A stretch of 64,000 nucleotides of DNA, from NCBI GenBank assembly GCA_046290495.1, contig JBKAGT010000005.1, positions 868,001 through 932,000 on the forward strand. Reading direction: 5' to 3'. This document shows positions 55,186 through 64,000 of this stretch, piece by piece. Numbering within the stretch: position 1 is the first letter of the stretch; every line of letters begins with the position of its first letter. The DNA is from PGYR01 sp046290495 (GTDB lineage: Bacteria > Bacteroidota > Ignavibacteria > Kapaibacteriales > UBA2268). The translations under genes were made by a program, and so were the position numbers. The notes below the pieces were generated by a model that made no database searches, was not told where the DNA came from, and saw only the letters and a list, made by a program, of their open reading frames with translations.

Positions 55186-57558
55186 TTATTTCTTAATAAC
55201 TTTTTGGATACTTCTATAATTCTTACCACCTAATGAACTTTGATTTAGAATTATAAAGTAGACTCCTGCAGGAAGAGAACCTATTGATATTATCTCTTCT
55301 TGTTTACCAATACTTTTGTTACCTAGACCTATTTCACTCAATCTTCTCAAGTTAATATCATACACTTCCAAAGTCACATCTGATGCTACTTTAGTGTCGA
55401 AACTTAGATTTAGCTGATTAGTTGCAGGATTCGGTGAAACGCTGAATTCGAAATCATTCTTAATATCATTTATACTAAGCAAAGGCTGAGTTGTAAAAGA
55501 CCATACTGGTGATATATATATCAGTTCATTTGACTTTTTATCAAAATTAGCAATAAACCAATAGTAGCTTGTTTCATTTTTAAGCGGAAGGAATTCTTGC
55601 TTTTCGAAATCCTCTGCTCTTAGGAAGCTATCACTAGATTTCCCAACCCAGTAATTTGTAATATCCCCTGAAAAATTTGAGTCAAGTGATAAAAATACGT
55701 GTACATCTTCTAGATCATAATCACTTTGGATTGTACCTTTTTTAATTCCACCAAATTCGTAGTTTACACCCCACTTTAACCCTTTAAAATCAGAAGGCTC
55801 AACAACCTGACTTTCTTCTGGTTCACTAGCTTCAACTTCATCTAATTCTATATCTTCAAGTGAAAGCTCAAACTTAAGAGTATCTAAATATGACACTATT
55901 TCAATTGAATCAATTTCAGAACTGAGTTCCTCCCCATTGCAATCTGCGGAAACCGTCCAATAATATTTCCCTTCATTATACAACTTAGTAGAAAAACTAT
56001 GGTTACTTAATGGAAAACCTTGTTTTTGATAATATAAAACTTCCTTACTGTGATTTATTACTGATTCTTTATTGGTACTCATGTATAAATTCATTTGCTC
56101 ATAACCATTATAGGCCCAATATAAAGTGAAAGAATGCTTTACATCAGCTGCTTTACTTATACTCAGACTTGGGGTTACATTTTTAAATATATTCCCTGTA
56201 AATAAATCATTTGGAACAGCACAATCAGACGTTTTAAATTCCCAAATTGGTGATTCTAATTCGTCTCCACAAGTTACTTTCCAGTAGTAATACGAGACAC
56301 TATCTAATTCATCTTGTATAGGTATTGATTCTAATTTTCCATTAAAACTTCCTAAAATAGCCTTTGAATCAGAACTTTCAACTAAATCATAATTACTTGA
56401 AAAATAAATTATAGTTTCATTTATATTATCACCTATCAAAGTCCATCTAAGTTGTTTTAATACTGTTGAAATTTGCGTGTTACCAGTGCCAGGGATAGGG
56501 TCTTTTGCATAACAAGACAAACCACCTATTCTAAATTTGCTTGATGTATATGCTGCAAATGTTTCATAACTTACAGGACAAGTAACCATAACCAGCCAAT
56601 AGTAATCGGTCTCTGGTGCTAAATTCATCCCATCTATCCTAACTGAGGTAATACTATTCCCTTGTGCAATCAAAGTACCTGGGAATAGATTTTGAACGGC
56701 TGCAGAATCACTAGATAAATAGACATTCACAATGTACTCTCCCAAGGGATCTTCGGGCAAGTCCCAAGTAAGCTCTGTAAATTTATTTAACCTAAAATTA
56801 TTGTATGTAATTTCAGTCCCATAGTCTGGTTTCAGATTAGTAGCATTTTCAACTTCACATGATCTAGTTGAAAAACTCCAGGTTGGGCTGCTTTTTTTGT
56901 TATTTCCACACTTTGCAACAACCTTCCAATAGATATCAGGACTATTTTTTTCTATTCCATACTGAGCAAAAGATGTTAAATCCACTCCGCTAATTAAAAA
57001 GGTATTAGGGTCTTCATTCTTTACTTCTTCTTTACTTCTACTAATATAAACACATACAGAATCTTCATCTCCAGGGTTCTCCCATTTCAAAACCGTTCCA
57101 GACACAGAAGATAATGTATTATCTTGATTAACTGGGAACTTTAATATTGGAGCTGATTTTGGACATTCTATGGGCAGTGATACTATGAATTCGTATTCTA
57201 CCTTATTGTTCTCTATATTTTGGTCGCCTTCATTTTCTATACTTACAATCAATAAAAAATTACCGTTCACTGGATTCCATGTCTTAGATGAACCTGTAGT
57301 ACGTGAATTAAAACCAGGTATACTCGAATCATCTACTATATCTTCAAATATTTTATTAGCATCGGAATTGTATAGCTGTATAGTAGTTTGAAAGTTTGAT
57401 GATGTTTGTGGAGTTACATTTTCAACTGTATAGATGAAAGTAATCGGATCACTAGTTGTAACTTGTTTTAAAGGAGCATCTATTCTTTTGATTAACAAAT
57501 CTGAGGATAAAGATGTGTATGACGAAAGAATGAATAAAAGGAGTAGAATTCGTATCAT
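55186..57558 (-). CDS. T9SS-secreted protein with CARDB/Fn3-like modules
   Basis: I take the second ATG (57558, MIRILLLL) because GAGG lies seven bases in front of it; the first ATG at 57570 has none. The 790-residue protein has a signal peptide, a CARDB-like domain (about 25-130: TFIYTVENVTPQTSSNF) and repeated Fn3-like modules. These repeats have the theme W....G......YY.WKV..C and Cys pairs (CPKSAP, KCGN, RSCE, CYAKDP). An acidic linker near 590 leads to a C-terminal sorting domain from about 710 (VSPNPATN). It is a surface or secreted protein of unknown target. Confidence 0.7.
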   Translation of the reverse strand: MIRILLLLFILSSYTSLSSDLLIKRIDAPLKQVTTSDPITFIYTVENVTPQTSSNFQTTIQLYNSDANKIFEDIVDDSSIPGFNSRTTGSSKTWNPVNGNFLLIVSIENEGDQNIENNKVEYEFIVSLPIECPKSAPILKFPVNQDNTLSSVSGTVLKWENPGDEDSVCVYISRSKEEVKNEDPNTFLISGVDLTSFAQYGIEKNSPDIYWKVVAKCGNNKKSSPTWSFSTRSCEVENATNLKPDYGTEITYNNFRLNKFTELTWDLPEDPLGEYIVNVYLSSDSAAVQNLFPGTLIAQGNSITSVRIDGMNLAPETDYYWLVMVTCPVSYETFAAYTSSKFRIGGLSCYAKDPIPGTGNTQISTVLKQLRWTLIGDNINETIIYFSSNYDLVESSDSKAILGSFNGKLESIPIQDELDSVSYYYWKVTCGDELESPIWEFKTSDCAVPNDLFTGNIFKNVTPSLSISKAADVKHSFTLYWAYNGYEQMNLYMSTNKESVINHSKEVLYYQKQGFPLSNHSFSTKLYNEGKYYWTVSADCNGEELSSEIDSIEIVSYLDTLKFELSLEDIELDEVEASEPEESQVVEPSDFKGLKWGVNYEFGGIKKGTIQSDYDLEDVHVFLSLDSNFSGDITNYWVGKSSDSFLRAEDFEKQEFLPLKNETSYYWFIANFDKKSNELIYISPVWSFTTQPLLSINDIKNDFEFSVSPNPATNQLNLSFDTKVASDVTLEVYDINLRRLSEIGLGNKSIGKQEEIISIGSLPAGVYFIILNQSSLGGKNYRSIQKVIKK

Positions 57559-57721
57559 TGAGGACCTCATTTATATAAAATCAATTGTTTACAATGGATT
57601 ACCAGCTTAAATCTATTATTAATAACTATTTATAAGTATACAATTAATATAAAAAATGACTCAAATCAAAATATTTCTTTTTGTGATTATTTTCAAATTG
57701 TCTTCTGCTTTATTAGAATTA

Positions 57722-57757
57722 AAACAAAAAAAGCCAATGACATCAATCATTGGCTTT
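57722..57757 (-). terminator. Intrinsic terminator of rho
   Basis: AAAGCCAATGA (57730-57740) and TCATTGGCTTT (57747-57757) form a perfect 11-bp stem around CATCAA, with a T-run on the minus strand. It lies 28 bases after the rho stop. Confidence 0.85.
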
Positions 57758-57784
57758 GTAAAAACTTTGCTGTTTGTGAACTAA

Positions 57785-59170
57785 CTACGAGTTTAAGCCA
57801 TTCAAGAAGTCGTCGTTTGTTTCTGTACCACGCAGTCTATCAAGTAAGAACTCAATACCTTGAACAGAATCCATTTCGTCAAGAACTTTTCTAAGTACCC
57901 ACATACGGCGTAGTTTGTCTTCTGACACAAGTAGCTCTTCTTTTCTAGTACCAGAGCGATTAACCTCAATAGCAGGGTATATTCTCTTGTTCGAGATTTT
58001 CCTGTCTAACACAAGTTCCATATTACCAGTACCCTTGAACTCCTCAAAGATAACTTCATCCATCTTGGAGCCTGTTTCCACCAAAGTAGTTGCTAAGATT
58101 GTAAGTGAACCACCATCTTCAATGTTTCTAGCAGCACCGAAAAATCTCTTCGGCTTGTGTAGTGCGTTGGCATCTACACCACCAGATAATATCTTACCAG
58201 AGTGAGGGATGACTGTATTGTGTGCACGAGCAAGACGAGTGATCGAATCCAATAGGACTACCACATCTTGTCCAGCTTCTACTAATCTTTTCGATTTTTC
58301 TAATACCATTTCCGCAACCTGAACGTGTCTTTCCGGCGGCTCATCGAAAGTAGATGATACTACTTCTGCCTTTACAGAACGCTCCATATCTGTTACTTCT
58401 TCTGGTCTTTCATCAATAAGCAATACAATTAATTTCACTTCCGGATGGTTACGAGCAATTGCATTAGCAAATTTCTGTAATATTACCGTCTTCCCAGATT
58501 TAGGAGGTGCTACTATTAGACCCCTCTGCCCTTTACCAATAGGAGAAAGCAAGTCAACTATTCTCATAGAATAATCAGATGGAATTGTCTCTAAGTTAAT
58601 TTTCTCTTCTGGATATAGCGGAGTTAGGTTATCGAATAATGTTCTATCTCTACTTGTTTCAGGTGCTGAGAAGTTAATTGTCTCCACCTTAAGTAAAGCG
58701 TAAAATCTCTCAGATTCTTTTGGTGGCCTTACCATACCGGTCACGGTGTCACCAGTTTGCATACCAAATCGCTTTATTTGCGAAGGAGATACATATATAT
58801 CATCTGGTGATGGTAAGTAGTTATAACTCTGAGACCTAAGAAATCCGTAGCCATCAGGCAATATTTCTAGCACTCCACCACTTGCCAAAAGTCCGTCGTC
58901 GTTTGCAGCACGCTCTTGTTTCGAACGTTGTTCTTCTACTATCTTAAGTATCAAATCTTGCTTACGCAATCCACTAATGCCAGTAATGCCTAGCGACTTA
59001 GATATTTGAGTTAGTTCGGAAATCTTTTTGGTTTTCAGTTCATCAATATCGATGATTGGTACTGGAGGTGGGGTTTGTGAAGGGGTGATTTTACTCGTTT
59101 TTTTGTAGTTCTTCGAATCCCTTCCCGAAGAGTATTTCCTCTTCGGTCTTCTATTGTCTCGTTGTTTCAT
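57785..59170 (-). CDS. rho: Transcription termination factor Rho
   Basis: The 461-residue protein has an N-terminal basic extension (1-40, rich in Lys, Arg and Ser). A Rho_N helical domain follows (about 48-85), then the cold-shock RNA-binding domain (about 95-170, LEILPDGYGFLRS). The RecA-like ATPase has Walker A PPKSGKT at 222-228 and the Rho signature LLIDERPEEVTDM. It binds unstructured RNA as a hexamer and ends transcription. It is divergent from ftsL. The basic extension is common in Bacteroidota-type Rho. Confidence 0.97.
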   Translation of the reverse strand: MKQRDNRRPKRKYSSGRDSKNYKKTSKITPSQTPPPVPIIDIDELKTKKISELTQISKSLGITGISGLRKQDLILKIVEEQRSKQERAANDDGLLASGGVLEILPDGYGFLRSQSYNYLPSPDDIYVSPSQIKRFGMQTGDTVTGMVRPPKESERFYALLKVETINFSAPETSRDRTLFDNLTPLYPEEKINLETIPSDYSMRIVDLLSPIGKGQRGLIVAPPKSGKTVILQKFANAIARNHPEVKLIVLLIDERPEEVTDMERSVKAEVVSSTFDEPPERHVQVAEMVLEKSKRLVEAGQDVVVLLDSITRLARAHNTVIPHSGKILSGGVDANALHKPKRFFGAARNIEDGGSLTILATTLVETGSKMDEVIFEEFKGTGNMELVLDRKISNKRIYPAIEVNRSGTRKEELLVSEDKLRRMWVLRKVLDEMDSVQGIEFLLDRLRGTETNDDFLNGLNS

Positions 59171-59404
59171 AAAGATATAAAGAAATTAATTGTGAATTAT
59201 TATCATTATTAGGATAAATTTTTGGGAGAATAATCGCACTTACTTCTTGTCTAAGGGAATATTTAGGATATTCGGAGTGCTCTCTTGATTGCAAGTTATA
59301 ATAAATTTTATAATTTCAAAAATTTAAAAACATTTTTTTTCTTCTGATTGATTTGATATTTTGCATAATATAAAAATCTTCTTCGGGGGGAGAAGTAAAT
59401 CCAA

Positions 59405-59752
59405 TTGAACAAAAGCAGCATCAAAATAGAAAAAAGTAAAAACGAAGTTGGTAATTTCTTCAAAAACTGGCTCAATCTGAACCGCTGGGTAATAATCCTA
59501 TACCTTATGATAATAGCAGCGGCTGCAGTCCTATACGTAGGCAATGTGAACGACACAACTGAACTCCTGACCGAAATAAGGAGCTACGAACGTGGAATAG
59601 ATGATTTGGAAAATGAGAAGAAGATGGCCCAAGCTAAATTGAAGCGATTACAATCCCCAGATAGAATAATTAAAATAGCCGAAGAAAAGCTAAATATGAA
59701 AGTAGCAGACGAAGCACCAATTATACTTGAAGTGAATGAAGAAAAAGATTAG
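59405..59752 (+). CDS. ftsL: FtsL-like cell division protein
   Basis: The 115-residue protein starts at a TTG, with a GGGGGGAG stretch about 12 bases upstream. It has a short cytoplasmic part, one transmembrane helix (about 30-47) and a coiled coil (about 55-95, SYERGIDDLENEKKMAQAKL). The end RIIKIAEEKLNM is typical of FtsL. It overlaps the transpeptidase gene by 17 bases, the usual ftsL-ftsI coupling. It would form the FtsQLB scaffold. Confidence 0.75.
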   Translation: MNKSSIKIEKSKNEVGNFFKNWLNLNRWVIILYLMIIAAAAVLYVGNVNDTTELLTEIRSYERGIDDLENEKKMAQAKLKRLQSPDRIIKIAEEKLNMKVADEAPIILEVNEEKD

Positions 59753-61862
59753 TACATACTTCAAAGAAGATTCAGCTTACAAAGGACCAAAGGGGAAATT
59801 TTGGAAATTTTGGTCACTTATGGCTATCATTATGATTGGATTCCTTTCTGTTGTCTGGCGACTGTTTTCTATACAGGTTCTCAATCATGATAAGTATGAG
59901 AACATAGCCAAAAGGCAACACGAATCGAAGATAGATCTGCGTGCAGACCGAGGAAATATATATGATAGAGACTACGAGTTACTCGCCACTACTTTCAAAA
60001 CTATCTCTATAGCCGTTGACCCTACTCTTATAGAAGACAAGCAAGCAATAGTCAATAGTTTAGCAAAAGATTTGGGAACTGACCCAAGCAAATACATCAA
60101 GAAAATCAACCGAGCTAAAGGTTCTTTTGCTTGGTTGGAGCGTGGCATCTCACCTGACAGACTATTCGAGATAAATACTATAGATGACAAAGGACTAATC
60201 AAATTAGAAGAACCAAAAAGAAACTTCCCCTATCGCTCAGTTGGAGCACAGGTTATTGGCTTCACAAACATAGATAATAAAGGTATTAGCGGCTTAGAAA
60301 TGCGTTTTGACTCTATACTCCATGGCAGAAGTGGATTTATGCACATGTATCGCGATGGACTAGGAAGACTAAGACCATCACCAGACTTAAAAGTGGTGGA
60401 GCCAGTTCATGGAAACAATATTGAGCTAACGCTAGACATAGAACTACAAAGAATAGTCGAGTATGAACTACGAGCAGGTATGGAGCGAACATTAGCTGAG
60501 GCAGGAACAGTAATAGTGCTGAAACCACAGACTGGTGAGATATTAGCTATTGCTTCTTATCCTATGTTCGACCCTTACAATATTGACGAGAATTCGAATG
60601 CTGGTATGCGACTAAGAGGAATAACAGACATATTAGAACCGGGCTCTACATTCAAAATGGTTACTGCAGCAATTGCTATAGAAGAAGGTGTGGTGACAGA
60701 AGATGAGATTTTGAACGGACATAATGGAGTTGCCATTTACAAAGGTGGTGCTCGTATAGCAGATGTTCACGGTATGGGTAAGGTAACATTCCGTGAAGCA
60801 ATGCAAAATTCAAGTAATATTATCCTTGGGGAAGTTGCAAATAGATTGCCTTCGGATGTGTTTTACAAATATGTACGAGACTTTGGCTTTGGGTTGCCAA
60901 CGGATGTGGATCTACCTGGTGAAGTAACTGGCTCTGTGCCAAAGCCAAAAAACTTCCATGCTAACACTAAGAGATATATTGGACACGGTTATGGTTTGAA
61001 CGCATCCCCACTACAAGTAGTCAACTCTTATGCAGCTTTGGCAAATGGTGGAAATTTGATGAAGCCATATATAATCAAAAAAATAACAGATGCTAACGGT
61101 GAAATAATTAGAGAAAATAAGCCTGAGAAAATTAGACAAGTAGTATCTGAAAAAACAGCGCTTAGAGTAAAAGACCTATTAGTGAGTGTTGTCGATAGTG
61201 GTTCTGGAAAGAGAGCTCAAATAGACAAACTAAAAATAGCTGGAAAGACAGGTACTTCTCAAAAAATCACTAATGGCAGATATTCAAAAAGTAACTATAA
61301 TGCATCATTTGCCGGCTTCTTCCCTGCTGATAATCCAGAGTTAGCTATGATAGTTATAGTAGAAAATCCACGCCGAAGTATTTATGGTGGCTATAACTCA
61401 GCTCCAATATTTAAAAATATTGCTTCACGATGGATGATGAGCAGAGGCTACTATAAGACAGGAAACTATATTGATGTAGCAAACGACAGCATAGTGATGC
61501 CAAATCTGATTGGATTAAGCTCTGATATTGTCAACCAAATCTTGGAAGATTATAATTTTGATTATAATGAATTAGATGAAGGAAGAATAGTTTACAATCA
61601 ATTCCCTAGACCGAATCAATTAGTAAAAGGAAACGAAGAACTGATATTTACAACGGGTATAAAACAAATAGCCATTGATAGCACAACAGAAGATAGTGAA
61701 CTAAAACATGATGTGACTGGATTCAGTATGCGTAGAGCTATATCCGTGTTGCAATCAAACGGAATAGCAATAAGTACAAGTGGCCACGGTTATGTCCGAA
61801 AGCAACTATGGAGCAAAGATGAAGACGGAAAATTGCACTGCAAGCTCATTTGTAGGTATTAG
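59736..61862 (+). CDS. ftsI: Peptidoglycan transpeptidase FtsI (PBP3-type) with two PASTA-like domains
   Basis: The 708-residue protein has an N-terminal anchor helix (about 25-45), a pedestal domain (60-230) and a transpeptidase domain. The catalytic set is STFK at 304-307, SSN at 359-361 and KTGTS at 504-508. Two PASTA-like domains follow (about 586-646, starting MPNLIGLS, and 660-708). It cross-links septal peptidoglycan in the periplasm. It overlaps ftsL (17 bases). Its stop overlaps the convergent ligA stop by 4 bases. The usual division-cluster genes (mraW upstream, murE downstream) are not adjacent. Confidence 0.93.
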   Translation: MKKKISTYFKEDSAYKGPKGKFWKFWSLMAIIMIGFLSVVWRLFSIQVLNHDKYENIAKRQHESKIDLRADRGNIYDRDYELLATTFKTISIAVDPTLIEDKQAIVNSLAKDLGTDPSKYIKKINRAKGSFAWLERGISPDRLFEINTIDDKGLIKLEEPKRNFPYRSVGAQVIGFTNIDNKGISGLEMRFDSILHGRSGFMHMYRDGLGRLRPSPDLKVVEPVHGNNIELTLDIELQRIVEYELRAGMERTLAEAGTVIVLKPQTGEILAIASYPMFDPYNIDENSNAGMRLRGITDILEPGSTFKMVTAAIAIEEGVVTEDEILNGHNGVAIYKGGARIADVHGMGKVTFREAMQNSSNIILGEVANRLPSDVFYKYVRDFGFGLPTDVDLPGEVTGSVPKPKNFHANTKRYIGHGYGLNASPLQVVNSYAALANGGNLMKPYIIKKITDANGEIIRENKPEKIRQVVSEKTALRVKDLLVSVVDSGSGKRAQIDKLKIAGKTGTSQKITNGRYSKSNYNASFAGFFPADNPELAMIVIVENPRRSIYGGYNSAPIFKNIASRWMMSRGYYKTGNYIDVANDSIVMPNLIGLSSDIVNQILEDYNFDYNELDEGRIVYNQFPRPNQLVKGNEELIFTTGIKQIAIDSTTEDSELKHDVTGFSMRRAISVLQSNGIAISTSGHGYVRKQLWSKDEDGKLHCKLICRY

Positions 61863-63859
61863 CCCAGCTCATCTATCAATTTAAAATATTCCTCTTCATT
61901 AAGTATAGTAACTCCTAATTTCTTTGCTTTATCATATTTACTTCCTGGCTTATCACCTACTACAACGTAGCTAGTTTTTTTACTCACAGAGCTGGTTTGT
62001 TTAGCACCGTATTGTTCCACTAATTTTGCAGCTTCTTTTCTCGGCATTCTATCTAGCTCACCCGTGAACACAAAACTTTGCCCCTCTAATTGGTTTCCGG
62101 CTTGTTCTTGCTCTTCAGATTCGAATTTTATTCCGGCATCTTTTAATCGACCGATATCTCTTAGTTCTTGTTCATTATTAAAAAAGTCGACTACAGATGC
62201 AGCCATAACATCACCAACTTCATGAATTTCAATTAACTGCTCAAATGTAGCATTCTCTAACTCATTGATTGTGCGGAAATGTTTTGTTAGAAGTTTTGCT
62301 CCCTTTTCGCCTATATATCTAATTCCTAAACCAAAAAGTACCTTATTGAATGGTTGAGATTTACTTTTTTCGATTGCTTCTAATAATTTTGTAGTACTTT
62401 TTTCTCCCCAACCTTCTAGCTCTCTCATTTCATCAGAATATTTATCCAAATAGTAAATATCAGCAATGCTTGATAGCCATTCCCTATCTACGAAATCATC
62501 TATTATCTTCTCGCCTAAGCCATCAATGTCCATTGCATTCCTGGAAGCAAAGTGCTCTATCTTTCTCTTTACTATAGTTTTCGAATTCCTATCTGAAATA
62601 TAGTGTGCAGCATCGCCTTCTTTTCTAATAATCTTAGCACCGTCAATTTCATCAGGGAATTTGAATTCTGCCGTTCCAGTTGGTCGCTTTTCCACCAAAA
62701 CCGATGTAACTTTAGGGATAATCTCTCCCCCTTTCTCCACCATCACATAATCGCCAACCCTTATGTCTTTCTCTGCTATAAAATCCGCATTGTGGAGCGA
62801 TGCACGACTAACAGTAGAACCAGAAAGGAAAATCGGCTCCAATATAGCGACAGGTGTAACCGCACCAGTTCTACCTATTTGCAGCTGTATATCCAGAACT
62901 TGAGTTTCCATTTGCTCTGCTTCATACTTATAAGCGATTGCCCAACGTGGTGCACGAGCTACAAAACCCAAAGTCTGTTGATGTTCGAATTCATTCACCT
63001 TAATCACAATACCATCTATCATATAAGGCAAATCATTCTTTTTTTCATTCCATTTATCAATGAATGTAAATATCTCATCAACATTCTTGCATACAACCAA
63101 ATCATCAGAAACAGGGAAACCCATTCCTTTTATAATATGAGCATTTTCTATATTGCTGTTTAGTTCATGTTTATCTGAATATAGTGAATAACAATACATT
63201 TGTAAATTTCGGCTTGAGGTAACTTTAGAATCTAGTAGCTTAAGCGAACCAGCAGTAGTATTTCTAGGATTTGCGTATAGTTTTTCTCCTTGCTCGGCTC
63301 TTTGTTTGTTAATTTTTTCGAATTGGGAATTAGTCATATACACCTCTCCCCTTACCTCAAAGTCAGTGAAATCCCCATTCGTATTAAGTGGTATTGATTT
63401 GATTGTCTTTGCATTTGGAGTAATATCGTCTCCTTTATAGCCATCTCCTCTAGTTACCGCTCTGACTAATTTACCAGATTCATAAACTAAACTCAGTGCA
63501 ACACCATCGAATTTTAACTCTGCTGTATAAGTAAAATCAACATCGCCAAGTATCTTTTTCACTCGTTTGTCAAAATCTTCCACTTCCTCACGGCTATAAG
63601 TATTCTGCAACGAGAGCATTGGATGAGAATGTTCTACAGTCTCAAAGCCCTCCACTGGCTCTCCGCCTACTCTTTGTGTGGGCGAATCAGCAGTGACTAA
63701 CTCTGGGTGGTTTGCCTCCATTTCCAACAGCTCATCAAAGAGCGAGTCGAACTCCCTGTCGCTAACCTCTGGCTGATTTTTCACATAATAAAGATAGCTG
63801 TGCTTCTTTACTTTTTCTTTGAGATTATTGTATTTTTCTTGTATTTCTTTCATTTCCAT
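61859..63859 (-). CDS. ligA: NAD-dependent DNA ligase lacking the zinc-finger cysteines
   Basis: The 666-residue protein has the usual order of parts: Ia domain, adenylation domain with the AMP-accepting Lys116 in AELKFDGVALS, OB fold, helix-hairpin-helix array (IDGLGEKI and following) and a C-terminal BRCT domain (about 590-666, GQSFVFTGELDRM). Between the OB fold and HhH array, where the Cys4 zinc finger normally lies (CPVCG...C....C), the sequence reads FPDEIDGAKIIRKEGDAAHY then ISDRNSK, with no Cys. The protein has only two Cys in total (223 and 257). It seals nicks in replication and should still work, since the catalytic core is complete, but the finger must fold without zinc or be reduced. 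It is convergent with ftsI. Confidence 0.95.
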   Translation of the reverse strand: MEMKEIQEKYNNLKEKVKKHSYLYYVKNQPEVSDREFDSLFDELLEMEANHPELVTADSPTQRVGGEPVEGFETVEHSHPMLSLQNTYSREEVEDFDKRVKKILGDVDFTYTAELKFDGVALSLVYESGKLVRAVTRGDGYKGDDITPNAKTIKSIPLNTNGDFTDFEVRGEVYMTNSQFEKINKQRAEQGEKLYANPRNTTAGSLKLLDSKVTSSRNLQMYCYSLYSDKHELNSNIENAHIIKGMGFPVSDDLVVCKNVDEIFTFIDKWNEKKNDLPYMIDGIVIKVNEFEHQQTLGFVARAPRWAIAYKYEAEQMETQVLDIQLQIGRTGAVTPVAILEPIFLSGSTVSRASLHNADFIAEKDIRVGDYVMVEKGGEIIPKVTSVLVEKRPTGTAEFKFPDEIDGAKIIRKEGDAAHYISDRNSKTIVKRKIEHFASRNAMDIDGLGEKIIDDFVDREWLSSIADIYYLDKYSDEMRELEGWGEKSTTKLLEAIEKSKSQPFNKVLFGLGIRYIGEKGAKLLTKHFRTINELENATFEQLIEIHEVGDVMAASVVDFFNNEQELRDIGRLKDAGIKFESEEQEQAGNQLEGQSFVFTGELDRMPRKEAAKLVEQYGAKQTSSVSKKTSYVVVGDKPGSKYDKAKKLGVTILNEEEYFKLIDELG

Positions 63860-64000
63860 AGTCGGCTATATAATATAATTACATCCTAACAGTTATATGA
63901 CGCAATATAAAATTAAAAATTAGTGAATAATAATAATTCCCAATTTTTGAGAATGCTATAAAAAAGAATTAAATTGCATAAAATAGAAATTAATTTATAA

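Noticed and set aside
62603..63163. 186-residue open frame on the plus strand
   Set aside because: It lies entirely inside ligA on the opposite strand and has no protein-family features; antisense shadow.
1..64000. CRISPR array
   Set aside because: No regularly spaced direct repeats were seen; the only short repeats are the 18-base motif copies, which are too few and irregular.

Overview
The window looks like an AT-rich chromosome segment from the Bacteroidota/Chlorobiota side of the tree. Seven coding genes end in type IX secretion (T9SS) sorting domains; there are OmpA-like envelope proteins, a Rho with a long basic N-terminus and Bacteroidota-style HYC/CusB metal genes. Clear Shine-Dalgarno sites precede many starts (AAGGAGG before the gene starting at 15497, AGGAG before 51922), which fits Ignavibacteria/Kapabacteria-like lineages better than Bacteroidia. 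This placement is inferred from gene content only.

Positions 1 to about 27,823 appear to be one end of an integrated genomic island. Its right edge is a tyrosine recombinase gene (26538-27674) next to the 3' half of a tRNA-Phe gene (27774-27823) with no 5' half, the usual scar of integration into a tRNA. The left end is outside the window. The island carries the tail of a HerA-like ATPase; a CI-like regulator with a TPR membrane protein and a 90-residue protein (1036-3198); a small protein plus an outer-membrane protein (3416-4648); a guanidino-modifying-fold enzyme followed by a P-loop ATPase (4736-7931), a candidate undescribed two-gene module; an operon of a propeptide-like protein, a divergent subtilase and a propeller/Fn3 protein, all T9SS-sorted, behind a LuxR-type response regulator (8155-16289); a YjdF-like membrane protein; a broken HNH gene; and a five-gene type I restriction operon (18496-26338) holding an extra HNH plus ParB-like protein and a SMEK protein. 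An 18-base motif recurs in front of the CI-like regulator (twice) and the response regulator (once), and its core forms the arms of a hairpin behind the 90-residue gene.

From 27,824 on the content is chromosomal and envelope-centred: a 1,486-residue T9SS protein; small secreted proteins and lipoproteins; an operon of Kelch/ASH, double-OmpA and ASH proteins (35796-44675); a copper/silver efflux operon (HYC protein, CusA, CusC, CusB; 46425-53619); small genes including an Imm32-like immunity gene; another T9SS protein; then housekeeping rho, ftsL-ftsI and ligA (57785-63859). Two places (34.5-35.9 kb and 45.4-46.5 kb) keep short copied ends of neighbouring genes around unrelated small lipoprotein genes, suggesting that gene bodies are exchanged between conserved ends. 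The NAD-dependent ligase lacks all four cysteines of its usual zinc finger.
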